The notes under the pieces are model-generated. The model did not search any database, had not been told where the DNA came from, and saw only the letters and a list, made by a program, of their open reading frames with translations. From Xiheibacterium sp038325765 (lineage in GTDB: Bacteria > Myxococcota_A > Polyangia > Nannocystales > Nannocystaceae), in contig JBBQJI010000006.1 of the NCBI GenBank assembly GCA_038325765.1, positions 132,105 to 196,104 on the forward strand: DNA of 64,000 nt, written 5' to 3'. This document shows, in pieces, positions 8,439 to 18,954 of this stretch. The first letter of the stretch is position 1. Every line of letters begins with the position of its first letter. The position numbers and the translations under genes are program-made.

Positions 8439-10010
8439 TTGAGCAACATCGAGCCCACGCCCTTCGGTGACAAGTACCTGCTCGTCGAGCACATCGCGAC
8501 GGGGGGCATGGCCGAGATCTATCGCGCGCAGTACGCCGGGATCGAGGGCTTCGCCAAGGAGCTGGTCGTCAAGACCTTGCGCGAGGAGTTCGCCGCGCGG
8601 CCCGAGGTCGTGGGCATGTTCCTCGACGAGGCCCGCGTCGCCGCGACGCTCACCCACAACAACGTCGTCCACACCTACGATCTCGGCGAGCTCGCGGGCG
8701 AGTACTTCATCGCGATGGAGCTCCTCAAGGGCGAGGAGCTGGTCAATGTCATGCGCCGGGCGGCGGCCGCGGGCGGCAACGTCCCCCTCGAGCTCGCGAT
8801 CGGCGTGATCATGCAGGCATGCGAGGGGCTGCACTACGTCCACAGCCGCAAGGCCGAGGACGGCACGTCACTGGGCCTCGTCCACCGCGACATCAACCCC
8901 ACCAACATCCACGTCGGCTACGACGGCGTGTGCAAGATCCTCGACTTCGGCATCGCGGCGACGCGCGCCTCGGCGGTCGCGAAGAAGGGACAGGTCGCCG
9001 GCAAGCTGTCGTACATGGCGCCGGAACAGCTGCTCGGTCGCACCATCGACGAGCGTGCCGACATCTTCCCACTCGGCGTCGTGCTGTACGAGCTCTGCTT
9101 GGGCCGGCGGCTGTTCCGTGGCGCCCGCGAGGACGTCACGCGGCGCGTGCTCGAGGGCGACGTGCCGGCGCCGACGATGGTCGATCCCAAATTTCCGCCC
9201 GCCCTCGAGGCGATCATCATGCGGACGCTCGAGGTCGACCCCGCCTTTCGCTACCAGAACTGCGATCACCTCTTCCGCGATCTCGAGGCGTTCTGCACCG
9301 AGGCTGGTCTGTCGTGGACCCCGCGCAAGCTCAGCGCGTTCATGTCGACGCTGTTCGGCGCCGGCTCGCCGGCGACGGTCGATTACGCCGACGAATACGA
9401 CGACCTCGATCAGGCCCTCGACTTCGCTGCGTTCGAGGGTGTGCCCGAGGCCGCCGCCGACGAGGTGCCCGACTGGGCGCGCAGCCTCGAGGCGAGCTCG
9501 GGCGGGCCCGAGCCGCGGCGGCGCCCGATGACCATCGGCAACCTCGAGGCCCTGGTCTCGCAGGGCAGCTTCGACGAGTCCGGCCCCAACCCGGTGGCCG
9601 CCGCCGCGCCGCCGACCCGATCGGCGCCCGCCCGTCCGCCGCAGGCCGCCCGTCCGCCGCAGGCCGGGTCCACGGAGGAACGGGTGGGGGATCCGACGCG
9701 CTCGGGCCTCCACCGCGCGGTGCCGGACGGTGAGCCGGATGCGCCCCGTCGCCGCCGGCTGCCGACCGCGTCGCGTCCCGCCGTGCGACCCGCGCGCTCG
9801 CCCACCCCTGGCAGCGGGCGGCAGCCGGTGGTCGTCGCCACCGGCCCGTTGGCCGCGATCGCCCCCGATGCCGCGAGCGGTCGCACCTTCGGCCACTCCG
9901 TGGTCAGCGACGTGTCACAGCGAGGCGGTGCGGCCTGGGTGTGGATCATCGGCCTGATCCTGGTCTCGGGCCTGGGTTACGTCGCCTACGCGCTGCTGAC
10001 CACGAAGTAG
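8439..10010 (+). CDS. Membrane-anchored Ser/Thr protein kinase
   Basis: 523 aa. No ATG or GTG lies between the gpsA stop and the kinase domain; the TTG at 8439 gives LSNIEPTPFGDKYLL, which fits where such kinases begin, and an earlier in-frame TTG at 8409 is possible. Kinase signatures: glycine loop IATGGMAEIY (19-28), Lys45 in ELVVKTL, HRDINPTN (149-156), LDFG (168-171) and APE (194-196). The usual Lys of the catalytic loop (HRDxK) is Asn here. After residue 310 comes a long acidic then Pro/Ala/Arg-rich linker, and a single membrane helix (about 497-517) at the very end, so the kinase faces the cytoplasm. Substrates unknown. Confidence 0.9.
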   Translation: MSNIEPTPFGDKYLLVEHIATGGMAEIYRAQYAGIEGFAKELVVKTLREEFAARPEVVGMFLDEARVAATLTHNNVVHTYDLGELAGEYFIAMELLKGEELVNVMRRAAAAGGNVPLELAIGVIMQACEGLHYVHSRKAEDGTSLGLVHRDINPTNIHVGYDGVCKILDFGIAATRASAVAKKGQVAGKLSYMAPEQLLGRTIDERADIFPLGVVLYELCLGRRLFRGAREDVTRRVLEGDVPAPTMVDPKFPPALEAIIMRTLEVDPAFRYQNCDHLFRDLEAFCTEAGLSWTPRKLSAFMSTLFGAGSPATVDYADEYDDLDQALDFAAFEGVPEAAADEVPDWARSLEASSGGPEPRRRPMTIGNLEALVSQGSFDESGPNPVAAAAPPTRSAPARPPQAARPPQAGSTEERVGDPTRSGLHRAVPDGEPDAPRRRRLPTASRPAVRPARSPTPGSGRQPVVVATGPLAAIAPDAASGRTFGHSVVSDVSQRGGAAWVWIIGLILVSGLGYVAYALLTTK

Positions 10011-10035
10011 TGGTAGAAATGGCGACGCTTCGCGG

Positions 10036-10758
10036 ATGAAGAACGGCATCCACAACCCTGGTGCGTGGACCCTGCCCGCCTGGTCGCGGATCGGTGCGTT
10101 CGAGGTGTTCGGCGACTACGTGCCCATGCCGGACTTTCGCGTGATGGTCGCGGTCGGGCCGACGCAGGCGGCGCTGACCGACGCGCTCGAGCAGCGTGCC
10201 GGCGACACGGCATGGCTCGACCCCGATCTCGCCCGGGCGACGATGCGCGCGGGCCTGGGTCTGCTGCGGGGGCAGCTCGCCGACTTCGTCTACGCCAATG
10301 CCGAGCAGACCATGGTCCTCGTCCCCTCGGCGCGTTGCGCCGGCGGCGGTGCGGTCACGGCGGTGGCGTCGCAGATCGTGAGCAGCTACGCGTCGCGGCT
10401 CGCGTTGCTGTGCGGCTTCGAGGTGTCGCTGCAGTCGCGCGTGTTCGAGGTCCCCGACGTCACCATCGTCCGCCGCGCCCTCGGCTCGCTGGTCGAGGAC
10501 GTCGAGGACACCACGCCGCGGCGCAGCTCGCTGTGGCTCGGGGCCCAGCTGCGCGGGCGCGGTCAGGCGTTCCATCCGTCGATGGTCGAGACCCTCCAGG
10601 AGCAGACCAGCTTGCTCCGTGGCCACGGCATCGACATGGACTCGCTGCCGGCGTGGTGGTGGCGCGGCGTCGCAGCCCATGTCGACCAGGGCGGCGCGCT
10701 GCGGGTCTACGACGACCTGCCGCAGGGCGAGGCGTTCGGCGACCTCGTGCCCGAGTGA
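10036..10758 (+). CDS. Thg1-like protein lacking the usual metal ligands
   Basis: 240 aa from an ATG. The middle and end follow the order of tRNA-His guanylyltransferase and bacterial Thg1-like (3'-5' polymerase) proteins: VASQIVSSYASRLALL (110-125), SRVFEVPDVTIVRRALGSL (134-152) in place of FDARVFxVP, TPRRSSLWLGAQ (160-171), then QTSLLRGHGIDMDSLPAWWWRG (190-211) like the C-terminal xxEMLxxxGIxxxxxPxxxxRG block. The catalytic metal sites differ: RLDGR becomes VAVGP (38-42) and QSDE becomes NAEQ (88-91). If the alignment is right, the enzyme may be inactive or altered. It overlaps hemW by 4 nt (GTGA). The family call is by eye and moderate. Confidence 0.6.
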   Translation: MKNGIHNPGAWTLPAWSRIGAFEVFGDYVPMPDFRVMVAVGPTQAALTDALEQRAGDTAWLDPDLARATMRAGLGLLRGQLADFVYANAEQTMVLVPSARCAGGGAVTAVASQIVSSYASRLALLCGFEVSLQSRVFEVPDVTIVRRALGSLVEDVEDTTPRRSSLWLGAQLRGRGQAFHPSMVETLQEQTSLLRGHGIDMDSLPAWWWRGVAAHVDQGGALRVYDDLPQGEAFGDLVPE

Positions 10759-11957
10759 GTCTGCCCGGCCGTGCCTCGACCCCGGTGCGCGCACCGGCCC
10801 GCGCCGAAGAGCCCGGGGCGCTGTACGTCCACGTGCCGTTCTGCGCCCGGCGTTGCACCTACTGCGACTTCGACTTCGTCGTCGGACGCGTCCCCCGCAA
10901 CGGCGCGCTGCTCGGGGGCCTCGCTCGCGAGCTCGAGCAGCGCAAGGACGAGATCCGGGCGCCACCTGCCACCGTGTACATCGGCGGCGGCACGCCGAGC
11001 CTGCTCGGCGCCGACGGTCTGCGCGCGCTCGGGGCCGTACTCGCGCCGTGGATCCGCCGCGACGCGCTCGTCGAGTTCACGGTGGAGCTCAACCCCGAGC
11101 ACGTCGACGACGCAGTGCTCGACGCGGTGCAGCATATCGGCGGCGACAGGGTCTCGCTCGGGGTCCAGAGCTTCGAAGTGGACGCGCTCGCGCAGCTCGG
11201 CCGCGCCCACCATCCGGCCACGGCGCAGGCCGCCGTGCGGGCGTGCTTGGGCCGCGGGCTCTCGACGAGCGTCGATCTCATCGTCGGCTGGCCGGGTCAG
11301 GACGCCGCCGCGCTCGGCCGCGATCTCGATCGCGTGCTCGCGCTCGGCGTCGCGCACGTCTCGGTCTATGCGCTCACCATCGAGGCGACGGCGAGCTGGC
11401 CCAAGCTGGTGCGTCGCGGCCTGCGGGTGCTGCCCGACGACGACGCACAGGCCACCGCGCTCGAGCAGACCCACGCGCGACTCGTCGGCGCCGGCTTCGA
11501 TCACTACGAGATCGCGAGCTACGCCCGCGGCGCCAGCCGGGCGCGGCACAACGGCGTGTACTGGGCGTGGCGCGACTACGTGGGCATCGGCCCCTCGGCG
11601 GCATCGGCGAGCCATGGATCCGGTGGGGCGGTCGTTCGTCGCACCAACGCCCGGGGATTCGACGCGTGGCTCGCGGGCGCCGCCGCCGACATCGAGATGC
11701 TCGACCCGCGCGCGGCGGCGGCCGAGGGGCTGTGGCTCGGGCTCCGCACCGCCGACGGCGTCGATCTCGACGCGTTCCTGCGCCGCTTCAGCGCGGTCGA
11801 CGAGGCGTGGGTGCGGGCGCGCGCCGCCGGGCGCGTGGCGCGTGGCGACCTCGTGTGGGACGGCGCCCGGCTGCGCACTGCGCCGGGGCGCTGGCTCGTG
11901 CTCGATGGCATCGCCGCCGATCTGTTGACCGAGCCGCCGCCGCCGCGCGCGTCGTGA
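10755..11957 (+). CDS. hemW: Heme chaperone / coproporphyrinogen oxidase-like radical SAM protein
   Basis: 400 aa from the GTG in the GTGA overlap with the Thg1-like gene. The radical-SAM cluster motif is CARRCTYCDF (Cys30, Cys34, Cys37), preceded by YVHVPF as in HemW/HemN, with GGGTPSLL, VELNPEH and VSLGVQSF following, and a C-terminal HemN-type domain with ARHNGVYWAWRDYVGIGPSA. It lacks the extra N-terminal part of true HemN, so HemW, a protein that inserts heme into respiratory enzymes, is the likely identity. Length is usual for the family. Translation coupling with the gene before it is probable. Confidence 0.92.
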   Translation: MSLPGRASTPVRAPARAEEPGALYVHVPFCARRCTYCDFDFVVGRVPRNGALLGGLARELEQRKDEIRAPPATVYIGGGTPSLLGADGLRALGAVLAPWIRRDALVEFTVELNPEHVDDAVLDAVQHIGGDRVSLGVQSFEVDALAQLGRAHHPATAQAAVRACLGRGLSTSVDLIVGWPGQDAAALGRDLDRVLALGVAHVSVYALTIEATASWPKLVRRGLRVLPDDDAQATALEQTHARLVGAGFDHYEIASYARGASRARHNGVYWAWRDYVGIGPSAASASHGSGGAVVRRTNARGFDAWLAGAAADIEMLDPRAAAAEGLWLGLRTADGVDLDAFLRRFSAVDEAWVRARAAGRVARGDLVWDGARLRTAPGRWLVLDGIAADLLTEPPPPRAS

Positions 11958-12023
11958 TCGCCCCGAGCTCCGCGCGCGGGCGATGCCGACCTCGGCGTGC
12001 AGCCGTGCTAGACTGCCGGCGCG

Positions 12024-13136
12024 ATGGAGCAGACCGAACTGCGGCCGAGGCAGGCGGAGCTGCTCCGTGCGGTGTGCCGCTCGTATCTCCTCGGTGGCGA
12101 CGACGTCCCGTCGGCGGCCTTGGCCCGCGAGCATGATTGGTCGCCAGCCACCATCCGCAGCGAACTCGCCGCCCTCGAGCGCGCCGGCCTCGTCGACCGC
12201 GCCCACCGCTCGGCCGGTTGCCGGCCCACCCGCGCCGGCCTCGAGCACTTCGTCCGCAGCCAGCCCAAGCTGCACGATCCGCCCCAGGGCGCGGCGCGGG
12301 CGATGGAGCGCTCGCTCGCGGGCAGCTCGGGCTCGGTCGAGCACGACCTGAGGGCTGCAGTGCGCGTGCTCGCCGAGGTCGGTGGCTGCGTCGCGGTCTC
12401 GTTCCTCGCGGATCCCGGCCGGCGCCGCGTCAACGAGCTCGAGCTCGTGCCGCTGTCGTCGACGCGGCTCTTGGTGGTCGTCGGCTTCGAGGGCGGCGGC
12501 ACCACGATGCAGCCGGTCGGCTTCGACGACTACGCGACCATCGAGGCCCTCGCAGACGAGGCCATCGCGCTGCAGGCCCGGCTGCGCGCGTTCTGCATCG
12601 GTCGCACGCTGCTCGAGGCCCACGCCGAGCTCGCGCGCGCCCGCGACGAGCTGCGCTTGCGGGTCGACCACCGCCTCGCCGAGGTCGTCCGGCTCGGCCT
12701 GTCGGTCTGCACCGGTGGCGAGCTCGATCCGCTGTGGCTGTCGGTCGCCGGCCAGTCGGGACTCGCCCGCGGGCTGGGGGCCGCCGGCCTCGACGGTCTC
12801 CGCGAGGTGCTCTCGCGCCTCGAGGACGATCGCCGTCTGGCGGAGATCCTGTGCCAGCTGCTGCCGGTCGCCGAGCACGCCGAGGCGCCCCACGCCCAGG
12901 TCGTGCTGGGCGACGCGGCGCTGCTCGATCATGCGGGCCTCGACCGCGGCGGCTCGGGCGATGCGTGGGGCCCCAACGGTCTGCGGCTAGCACTGGTCGG
13001 ATGTCGCCTGCCGGTCGCCGCCGGCGCGTCGGCCAAGCTCGGCGCCATCGCGGTGCTCGGCCCCGATCGGATGGACTACGCCAGCGTGATTCCTCTGGTA
13101 GAGTATGCGGCCAGAGCGTTGGCCGCCCGTACCTGA
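12024..13136 (+). CDS. hrcA: Heat-inducible transcription repressor
   Basis: 370 aa from an ATG. The N-terminal winged helix is recognisable in SPATIRSELAALERAGLV (40-57) followed by HRSAGCRPTRAGLEHFV, which matches the HrcA core PATIRN..LE..GL..PHTSAGRxPTxxGYRxYV. The remaining dimerisation and GAF-like region is long and more divergent. HrcA represses chaperone operons by binding CIRCE inverted repeats and is held active by chaperonin. Here it heads hrcA-grpE-dnaK-dnaJ, and an inverted repeat with CIRCE spacing lies just after it. A TAGACT hexamer (12009-12014) ends 9 nt before the ATG. Confidence 0.9.
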   Translation: MEQTELRPRQAELLRAVCRSYLLGGDDVPSAALAREHDWSPATIRSELAALERAGLVDRAHRSAGCRPTRAGLEHFVRSQPKLHDPPQGAARAMERSLAGSSGSVEHDLRAAVRVLAEVGGCVAVSFLADPGRRRVNELELVPLSSTRLLVVVGFEGGGTTMQPVGFDDYATIEALADEAIALQARLRAFCIGRTLLEAHAELARARDELRLRVDHRLAEVVRLGLSVCTGGELDPLWLSVAGQSGLARGLGAAGLDGLREVLSRLEDDRRLAEILCQLLPVAEHAEAPHAQVVLGDAALLDHAGLDRGGSGDAWGPNGLRLALVGCRLPVAAGASAKLGAIAVLGPDRMDYASVIPLVEYAARALAART

Positions 13137-13146
13137 GGGCACGACG

Positions 13147-13169
13147 GTTCGGATCTTCGATCTCCGAAC
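13147..13169. promoter_or_regulatory. CIRCE-like inverted repeat before grpE
   Basis: Perfect 7-bp arms GTTCGGA (13147-13153) and TCCGAAC (13163-13169) separated by exactly 9 nt. Canonical CIRCE has 9-bp arms (TTAGCACTC/GAGTGCTAA) and the same 9-nt spacer. The place, between hrcA and grpE, fits an HrcA operator with changed arms. An alternative pairing GATC-TTC-GATC lies inside. Confidence 0.45.
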
Positions 13170-13210
13170 GGCCCTTGGGCCGGCCCCGCTTGCCGCATCC
13201 GAGGCGTCGA

Positions 13211-13843
13211 ATGACGAAACAGACCGATCCCGCGAAAGCCAGCGCCGACCTCAGCGACGAGATCCAGCAGGCGATGGACGAGGCCGAGGCCGCCGTGACG
13301 GCCCTCGATGAGGACGACCTTCAGGCCGATGCGTCAGGCGCCACCGGCCTCGCGGCCGCCGTGGTCGAGCTCGAGACCGAGCTGCAGCAGACCAAGGACC
13401 GTTGGCTGCGCGCGGTCGCCGACCTCGAGAATTACAAGAAGCGGGTCAAGCGCGAGGTCGACGAGGCGTCGACGTCGGCGGTCCAACGGCTGCTGCCGGC
13501 GTTCTTGCCGACGGTCGACAACCTCGAGCGCGCGCTCGAGGTGTCGGGCCCCGGCGCCAGCGTCGAGCAGCTCGTGCGCGGCATCCAGATGGTGCGCGAC
13601 GAGTTCCTCGCGGCGCTGCGCAAGCACGGCATCGAGCCGGTGCCCAGCGTCGGCACCCCCTTCGACCCCACGATGCACGACGCCCTCCAGCAGATCGACT
13701 CCCCCGAACACGCGCCCGGCGTCGTCGTCCGCGAGTTCGAGCGGGGCTATCGCTTCGGCGAGCGGCTGTTGCGGCCCGCCCGCGTGATCATTGCAGGCCC
13801 CGGCTCCACCGGCGCGCCGGGTGAGGGCGCGAAGGAGGCCTGA
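13211..13843 (+). CDS. grpE: Nucleotide exchange factor GrpE
   Basis: 210 aa from an ATG. GrpE releases ADP from DnaK. The N-terminal third is acidic and coiled-coil-like; the conserved core runs from KDRWLRAVADLENYKKRVKR through LLPAFLPTVDNLERAL and GIQMVRDEFLAALRKHGIEPV to FDPTMHDALQQID and the beta domain VVREFERGYRFGERLLRPARVII. It is followed 2 nt later by dnaK with a strong GGAGG-type ribosome binding site inside its own end. All family landmarks are intact. Confidence 0.97.
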   Translation: MTKQTDPAKASADLSDEIQQAMDEAEAAVTALDEDDLQADASGATGLAAAVVELETELQQTKDRWLRAVADLENYKKRVKREVDEASTSAVQRLLPAFLPTVDNLERALEVSGPGASVEQLVRGIQMVRDEFLAALRKHGIEPVPSVGTPFDPTMHDALQQIDSPEHAPGVVVREFERGYRFGERLLRPARVIIAGPGSTGAPGEGAKEA

Positions 13844-13845
13844 GG

Positions 13846-15675
<1,830 letters not shown>

Positions 15676-15687
15676 TGCGGACACGCT

Positions 15688-16815
15688 GTGGCCGAACCTG
15701 ACTACTACGCACTTTTGGGCGTCGACGCGGCGGCCAGCTCCGACGAGATCAAGCGGGCGTTTCGCCGGCTCACCCTCGAGTTCCACCCCGATCGCCACCC
15801 CGGCGACGCCCAGATCGAGGCGCGCTACCGCCAGATCAACATGGCGTACGACACCTTGTCGGACGCGACCAAGCGCTCTCGCTACGACATGCAGCGCCGC
15901 CTGGGGCAGCTCGATCTGAGCCGCGGCTTCGACGGCCAGACCGCCCGCGATCTGCTCGGCAACGTGTTCGGCGACGTGTTCGGCAGCCGGCGTACGCAGC
16001 GGCGCAAGGGCAGGGATCTGCGCTACACGCTGACCGTCGACTTCCACGAGGCGGTGCTCGGCAGTCGGCACACGATCGAGTTCGAGGCTGCCGGCGCGTG
16101 CTCGCAGTGCACGGGCACCGGCACGCGACCGGGCGGCAAGCCCCCCGACGGTTGCGACGTGTGCGGTGGACGTGGCGAGGTGAAGGGCGAGGGCCTGTTC
16201 GGGCGGCGCACGCGTTGTGGCCGCTGCGATGGCACCGGCCTGGTCCAGGTCGACCCGTGCACCGCGTGCAAGGGCTCGGGCTCGCGCCGGCAGACGCGGG
16301 CGTTCGACGTGAAGCTCGCTGCGGGCACCCTCGCCGGGGCCGAGCGCGTCCTCGCGGGGCTGGGCGAGCCCGGCCGCTTCGGCGGCGATCCGGGTGATCT
16401 TCGGGTCACCGTCAACGTCCGCCCCCATCCGCGGCTGCAGCGCGAGGGCGACGACATCCGCTGCGACGTCCACATCAGCGTCACCGAGGCGGCCTGCGGC
16501 GCCAAGGTGTGCGTGCCGACCGTGGACGGCGAGGTCGCGCTCGACATCCCCGCCGGCATTCGGTCGGGCACGCGTCTGCGGCTGCGCGGCAAGGGCGTGC
16601 CCCAGCCCGAGGCGCGCCGCGGCGCAGCGGCGCGCGGCGATCAGCTCGTCGCCGTCGTCGTCGAGACGCCCACCATCGACGACGCGCGCGTGCGCGCAGC
16701 GCTCGGGGCTCTCGAAGCCGTCTGCAGCGAGCGCGGCGCATATCCGCGACGCGAGCATGAGCGTGCTGCCGCTCCGAGCGCCCGCCTGGGCGGCAGCGGC
16801 GGCGAAACCCGCTAA
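15688..16815 (+). CDS. dnaJ: DnaJ-type Hsp40 co-chaperone
   Basis: 375 aa from a GTG. The J domain (1-70) carries HPD at 33-35. A very short Gly/Phe region follows (RGFDGQTARDLLGNVFGDVFG), then a zinc-binding domain with four CxxCxGxG repeats (138-145, 156-163, 177-184, 191-198) and the C-terminal substrate domains with LPAG-like IPAG and RLRGKGVP. It stimulates DnaK ATP hydrolysis and hands over unfolded clients. The reduced G/F region and an unusual Ala/Gly/Arg-rich tail are the only oddities. The MglA-like gene begins 35 nt after its stop. Confidence 0.95.
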   Translation: MAEPDYYALLGVDAAASSDEIKRAFRRLTLEFHPDRHPGDAQIEARYRQINMAYDTLSDATKRSRYDMQRRLGQLDLSRGFDGQTARDLLGNVFGDVFGSRRTQRRKGRDLRYTLTVDFHEAVLGSRHTIEFEAAGACSQCTGTGTRPGGKPPDGCDVCGGRGEVKGEGLFGRRTRCGRCDGTGLVQVDPCTACKGSGSRRQTRAFDVKLAAGTLAGAERVLAGLGEPGRFGGDPGDLRVTVNVRPHPRLQREGDDIRCDVHISVTEAACGAKVCVPTVDGEVALDIPAGIRSGTRLRLRGKGVPQPEARRGAAARGDQLVAVVVETPTIDDARVRAALGALEAVCSERGAYPRREHERAAAPSARLGGSGGETR

Positions 16816-16850
16816 GCTGGGGTCTGCCCAGCGTATCGGGTGCCCGCAGC

Positions 16851-17516
16851 ATGGTGTTCATCGACATCCAGCACCGCGAGGTGACGCTCAAGCTCGTCTA
16901 CTACGGGCCGGCGCTCAGCGGCAAGACCACGAACCTGCAGCAGCTCCATGCGATGATGGGCGATGGCACGGGCACGCGTCTGATGACGCTCAACACCCGC
17001 GACGACCGCACGCTGTTCTTCGATCTGCTGCCGCTGCAGATGGTCACCGCAGGCGGGCTGTCGATCAAGGTCAAGCTATTCACCGTGCCAGGGCAGGTCT
17101 ATCACGCGGCCACTCGGCGTATCGTGCTGCAGGGCGCCGACGGTGTGGTGTTCGTCGCCGACAGCCGCATCAGTGAGACACGGGCCAACAACGAGAGTTT
17201 CGCCGATCTGCGGCACAACCTCGCCGAGAACGCGATCGCCCTCGAGGACATCGCGGTCGTAATCCAGTTCAACAAGCGCGACCTGCCCGGCATCCGCAGC
17301 GACGACGAGATCACACGCATCGCCGCCAAGGGCAGCGAGCCGGTGTACACCGCCGTCGCCATCGAGGGCGTCGGTGTCGCCGAGACCTTCGAGGGGCTGG
17401 CGTCGTCGACGTGGAACAAGCTCGATCGCCGCTACGAGCTGGATCGCCGCTTCGGCGTCACGCACGATCAGTTCATTGCGCGCCTTCGCGGGCTGCTCGG
17501 GCGGGGTGAACCGTGA
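16851..17516 (+). CDS. MglA-like Ras-superfamily GTPase
   Basis: 221 aa from an ATG. The P-loop is GPALSGKT (19-26), followed by TLNTRDDRTLFFDLLPL, TVPGQVYHAATR and FNKRDLPG (N/TKxD base-recognition motif). These, with the arrangement FVADS after the switch II region, are typical of MglA, the GTPase that sets the front pole in Myxococcus xanthus, and of its paralogues across bacteria. The MglA-group P-loop ends GKTT as here. No MglB (roadblock) gene adjoins. Instead a histidine kinase overlaps its end by 4 nt, so the pair is probably a functional unit. It could act in polarity, motility or envelope signalling. Confidence 0.93.
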   Translation: MVFIDIQHREVTLKLVYYGPALSGKTTNLQQLHAMMGDGTGTRLMTLNTRDDRTLFFDLLPLQMVTAGGLSIKVKLFTVPGQVYHAATRRIVLQGADGVVFVADSRISETRANNESFADLRHNLAENAIALEDIAVVIQFNKRDLPGIRSDDEITRIAAKGSEPVYTAVAIEGVGVAETFEGLASSTWNKLDRRYELDRRFGVTHDQFIARLRGLLGRGEP

Positions 17517-18775
17517 GCGTGCAAGCGCCGGCACCCACCGATCGTGCACCGCCGCTGGGCGAGCTGGTCACCACGGCCGAGCTCGAGCGCTGCCTGCGAC
17601 CGCTCTTGCTGCACGGCATCGATGGCATCGTCGTGTTCGACGCCTCGGGGCGCGCGCACGCGCGTGTGTGGCTGGCGGGCTCGCCGGCGGGCGCATGGGA
17701 GCAGCTGCCGCCCGAGGCCGCGGCGACGCTGCACCGCGCCGATCCCAAGGCCTTCGGCGTCGGCGATCACGTCTGCGAGGCCTCGGGCCTGCTCGCAGGC
17801 AGCGATCACGTCGGTGCCCTGGTGGTGTGCCGCCAGCAATCCGCCGCCGCCGATGGGGCGCTCACCGCCGCGCTCGGAGGGGTGCTCGCCCAGATCCTCC
17901 ACTCGGCCTACGCGACGTGGGTGACCTCGCAGCTGCACCTGCAGACCAGCGCCAGCGCGTGGCGGGCACTGTCGGCGCAGAACGTCGAGTTGCAGCGCGC
18001 CGTCGAGCATCTGCGCCAGCTCGATCAACTCAAGAGCAACTTCCTCGCGACGGTCTCCCACGAGCTGCGCACCCCGCTGACCTCGGTCATCGGCTTCTCC
18101 GAGATGCTGGTCGAGGGCGTCGCCGGCGATCTCAACCCCGAGCAGGCCGACTACGTGCGCACGATCCTCTCTCGCGGCGAGGAGCTGCTTTCGCTCATCA
18201 CCCACGTGCTCGAGATGTCGCAACTCGAGGCCGGCGCCGTGCGGCTCGAGTTGCACGCGTGCGATGTCGGTGCCCTGGTGGCCCGCGCCTTCGAGGCCCT
18301 GCGGTTGGGCGCCGAACAGGCCGAGGTCGTGCTCCGCGCCGAGATCCCCGCGCTCGCGCCGGTCCTCGTCGATCCCGAGAAGCTGCACCGCGTGCTCGTG
18401 AACCTGGTGGGCAACGCGATCAAGTTCTCGCCCCGCGGCGAGACCGTGCTCGTGCGTGCCCAGGCGGCGCCGATCCGCCGCCCCTTCATCGAGGAGACCC
18501 TCTTCGGCGAAGAGGCCAACGACGCCGTTCGCATCACCGTGGTCGATCGCGGGATCGGCATCGCCGCTGATCAGCTGCTGCGGATCTTCGAGGCGTTCTA
18601 CCAGGTCGATTCCGGCCCCACGCGGCGCCACGGTGGCGCCGGGCTCGGTCTGTCGATCGTCCGCAACATCCTGGCCGCGCACGGCGGCGAGGCGTGGGCC
18701 GAGAGCACCGTCGGGGCCGGCACCGACATGCACGTGACCGTGCCGATCGCCTCGGCGCAGGCCAATCCCGGCTGA
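17513..18775 (+). CDS. Sensor histidine kinase paired with the MglA-like GTPase
   Basis: 420 aa; the GTG start lies in the GTGA overlap with the GTPase gene. Residues 20-130 form a sensor-like domain of GAF or roadblock character (LLLHGIDGIVVFDASGRAHARVW); no membrane helix is visible, so it is cytoplasmic. The phosphoacceptor is His183 in FLATVSHELRTPL. The ATPase domain has LVNLVGNAIKFSP (N box), DRGIGIA (G1) and GAGLGLSI (G2), with a roughly 20-residue insert between N and G1. No response regulator adjoins, so the output partner is unknown. A probable terminator follows. Confidence 0.92.
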   Translation: MSVQAPAPTDRAPPLGELVTTAELERCLRPLLLHGIDGIVVFDASGRAHARVWLAGSPAGAWEQLPPEAAATLHRADPKAFGVGDHVCEASGLLAGSDHVGALVVCRQQSAAADGALTAALGGVLAQILHSAYATWVTSQLHLQTSASAWRALSAQNVELQRAVEHLRQLDQLKSNFLATVSHELRTPLTSVIGFSEMLVEGVAGDLNPEQADYVRTILSRGEELLSLITHVLEMSQLEAGAVRLELHACDVGALVARAFEALRLGAEQAEVVLRAEIPALAPVLVDPEKLHRVLVNLVGNAIKFSPRGETVLVRAQAAPIRRPFIEETLFGEEANDAVRITVVDRGIGIAADQLLRIFEAFYQVDSGPTRRHGGAGLGLSIVRNILAAHGGEAWAESTVGAGTDMHVTVPIASAQANPG

Positions 18776-18820
18776 CGTTGCGTGGGGGATCTGTGCGCGA
18801 CGTGCATGCCGGGATCTACG

Positions 18821-18858
18821 GCTGACGATCCCGTCCGTGCCGCGCAGCGTCGGCTTTT
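18821..18858 (+). terminator. Possible intrinsic terminator after the histidine kinase
   Basis: Arms GCTGACG (18821-18827) and CGTCGGC (18848-18854) pair over 7 bp with one G-U, with a 20-nt loop, followed by TTTTCT. It lies 46 nt past the stop of the last gene of the chaperone-GTPase-kinase run. The long loop lowers confidence. Confidence 0.35.
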
Positions 18859-18954
18859 CTGGATCAATCGCACCGCGACGCGCACGCTTGGACCCGCGGC
18901 GGCCTTGCGCCGACGCGGTGCCGTCGGCAAAGTGCAGCGGCGTAGGTGTCGGCG

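Noticed and set aside
16851..17516. A true mglBA locus
   Set aside because: No roadblock-domain mglB gene lies beside the GTPase; the neighbours are dnaJ and a histidine kinase, so this is a paralogue rather than the core motility locus.
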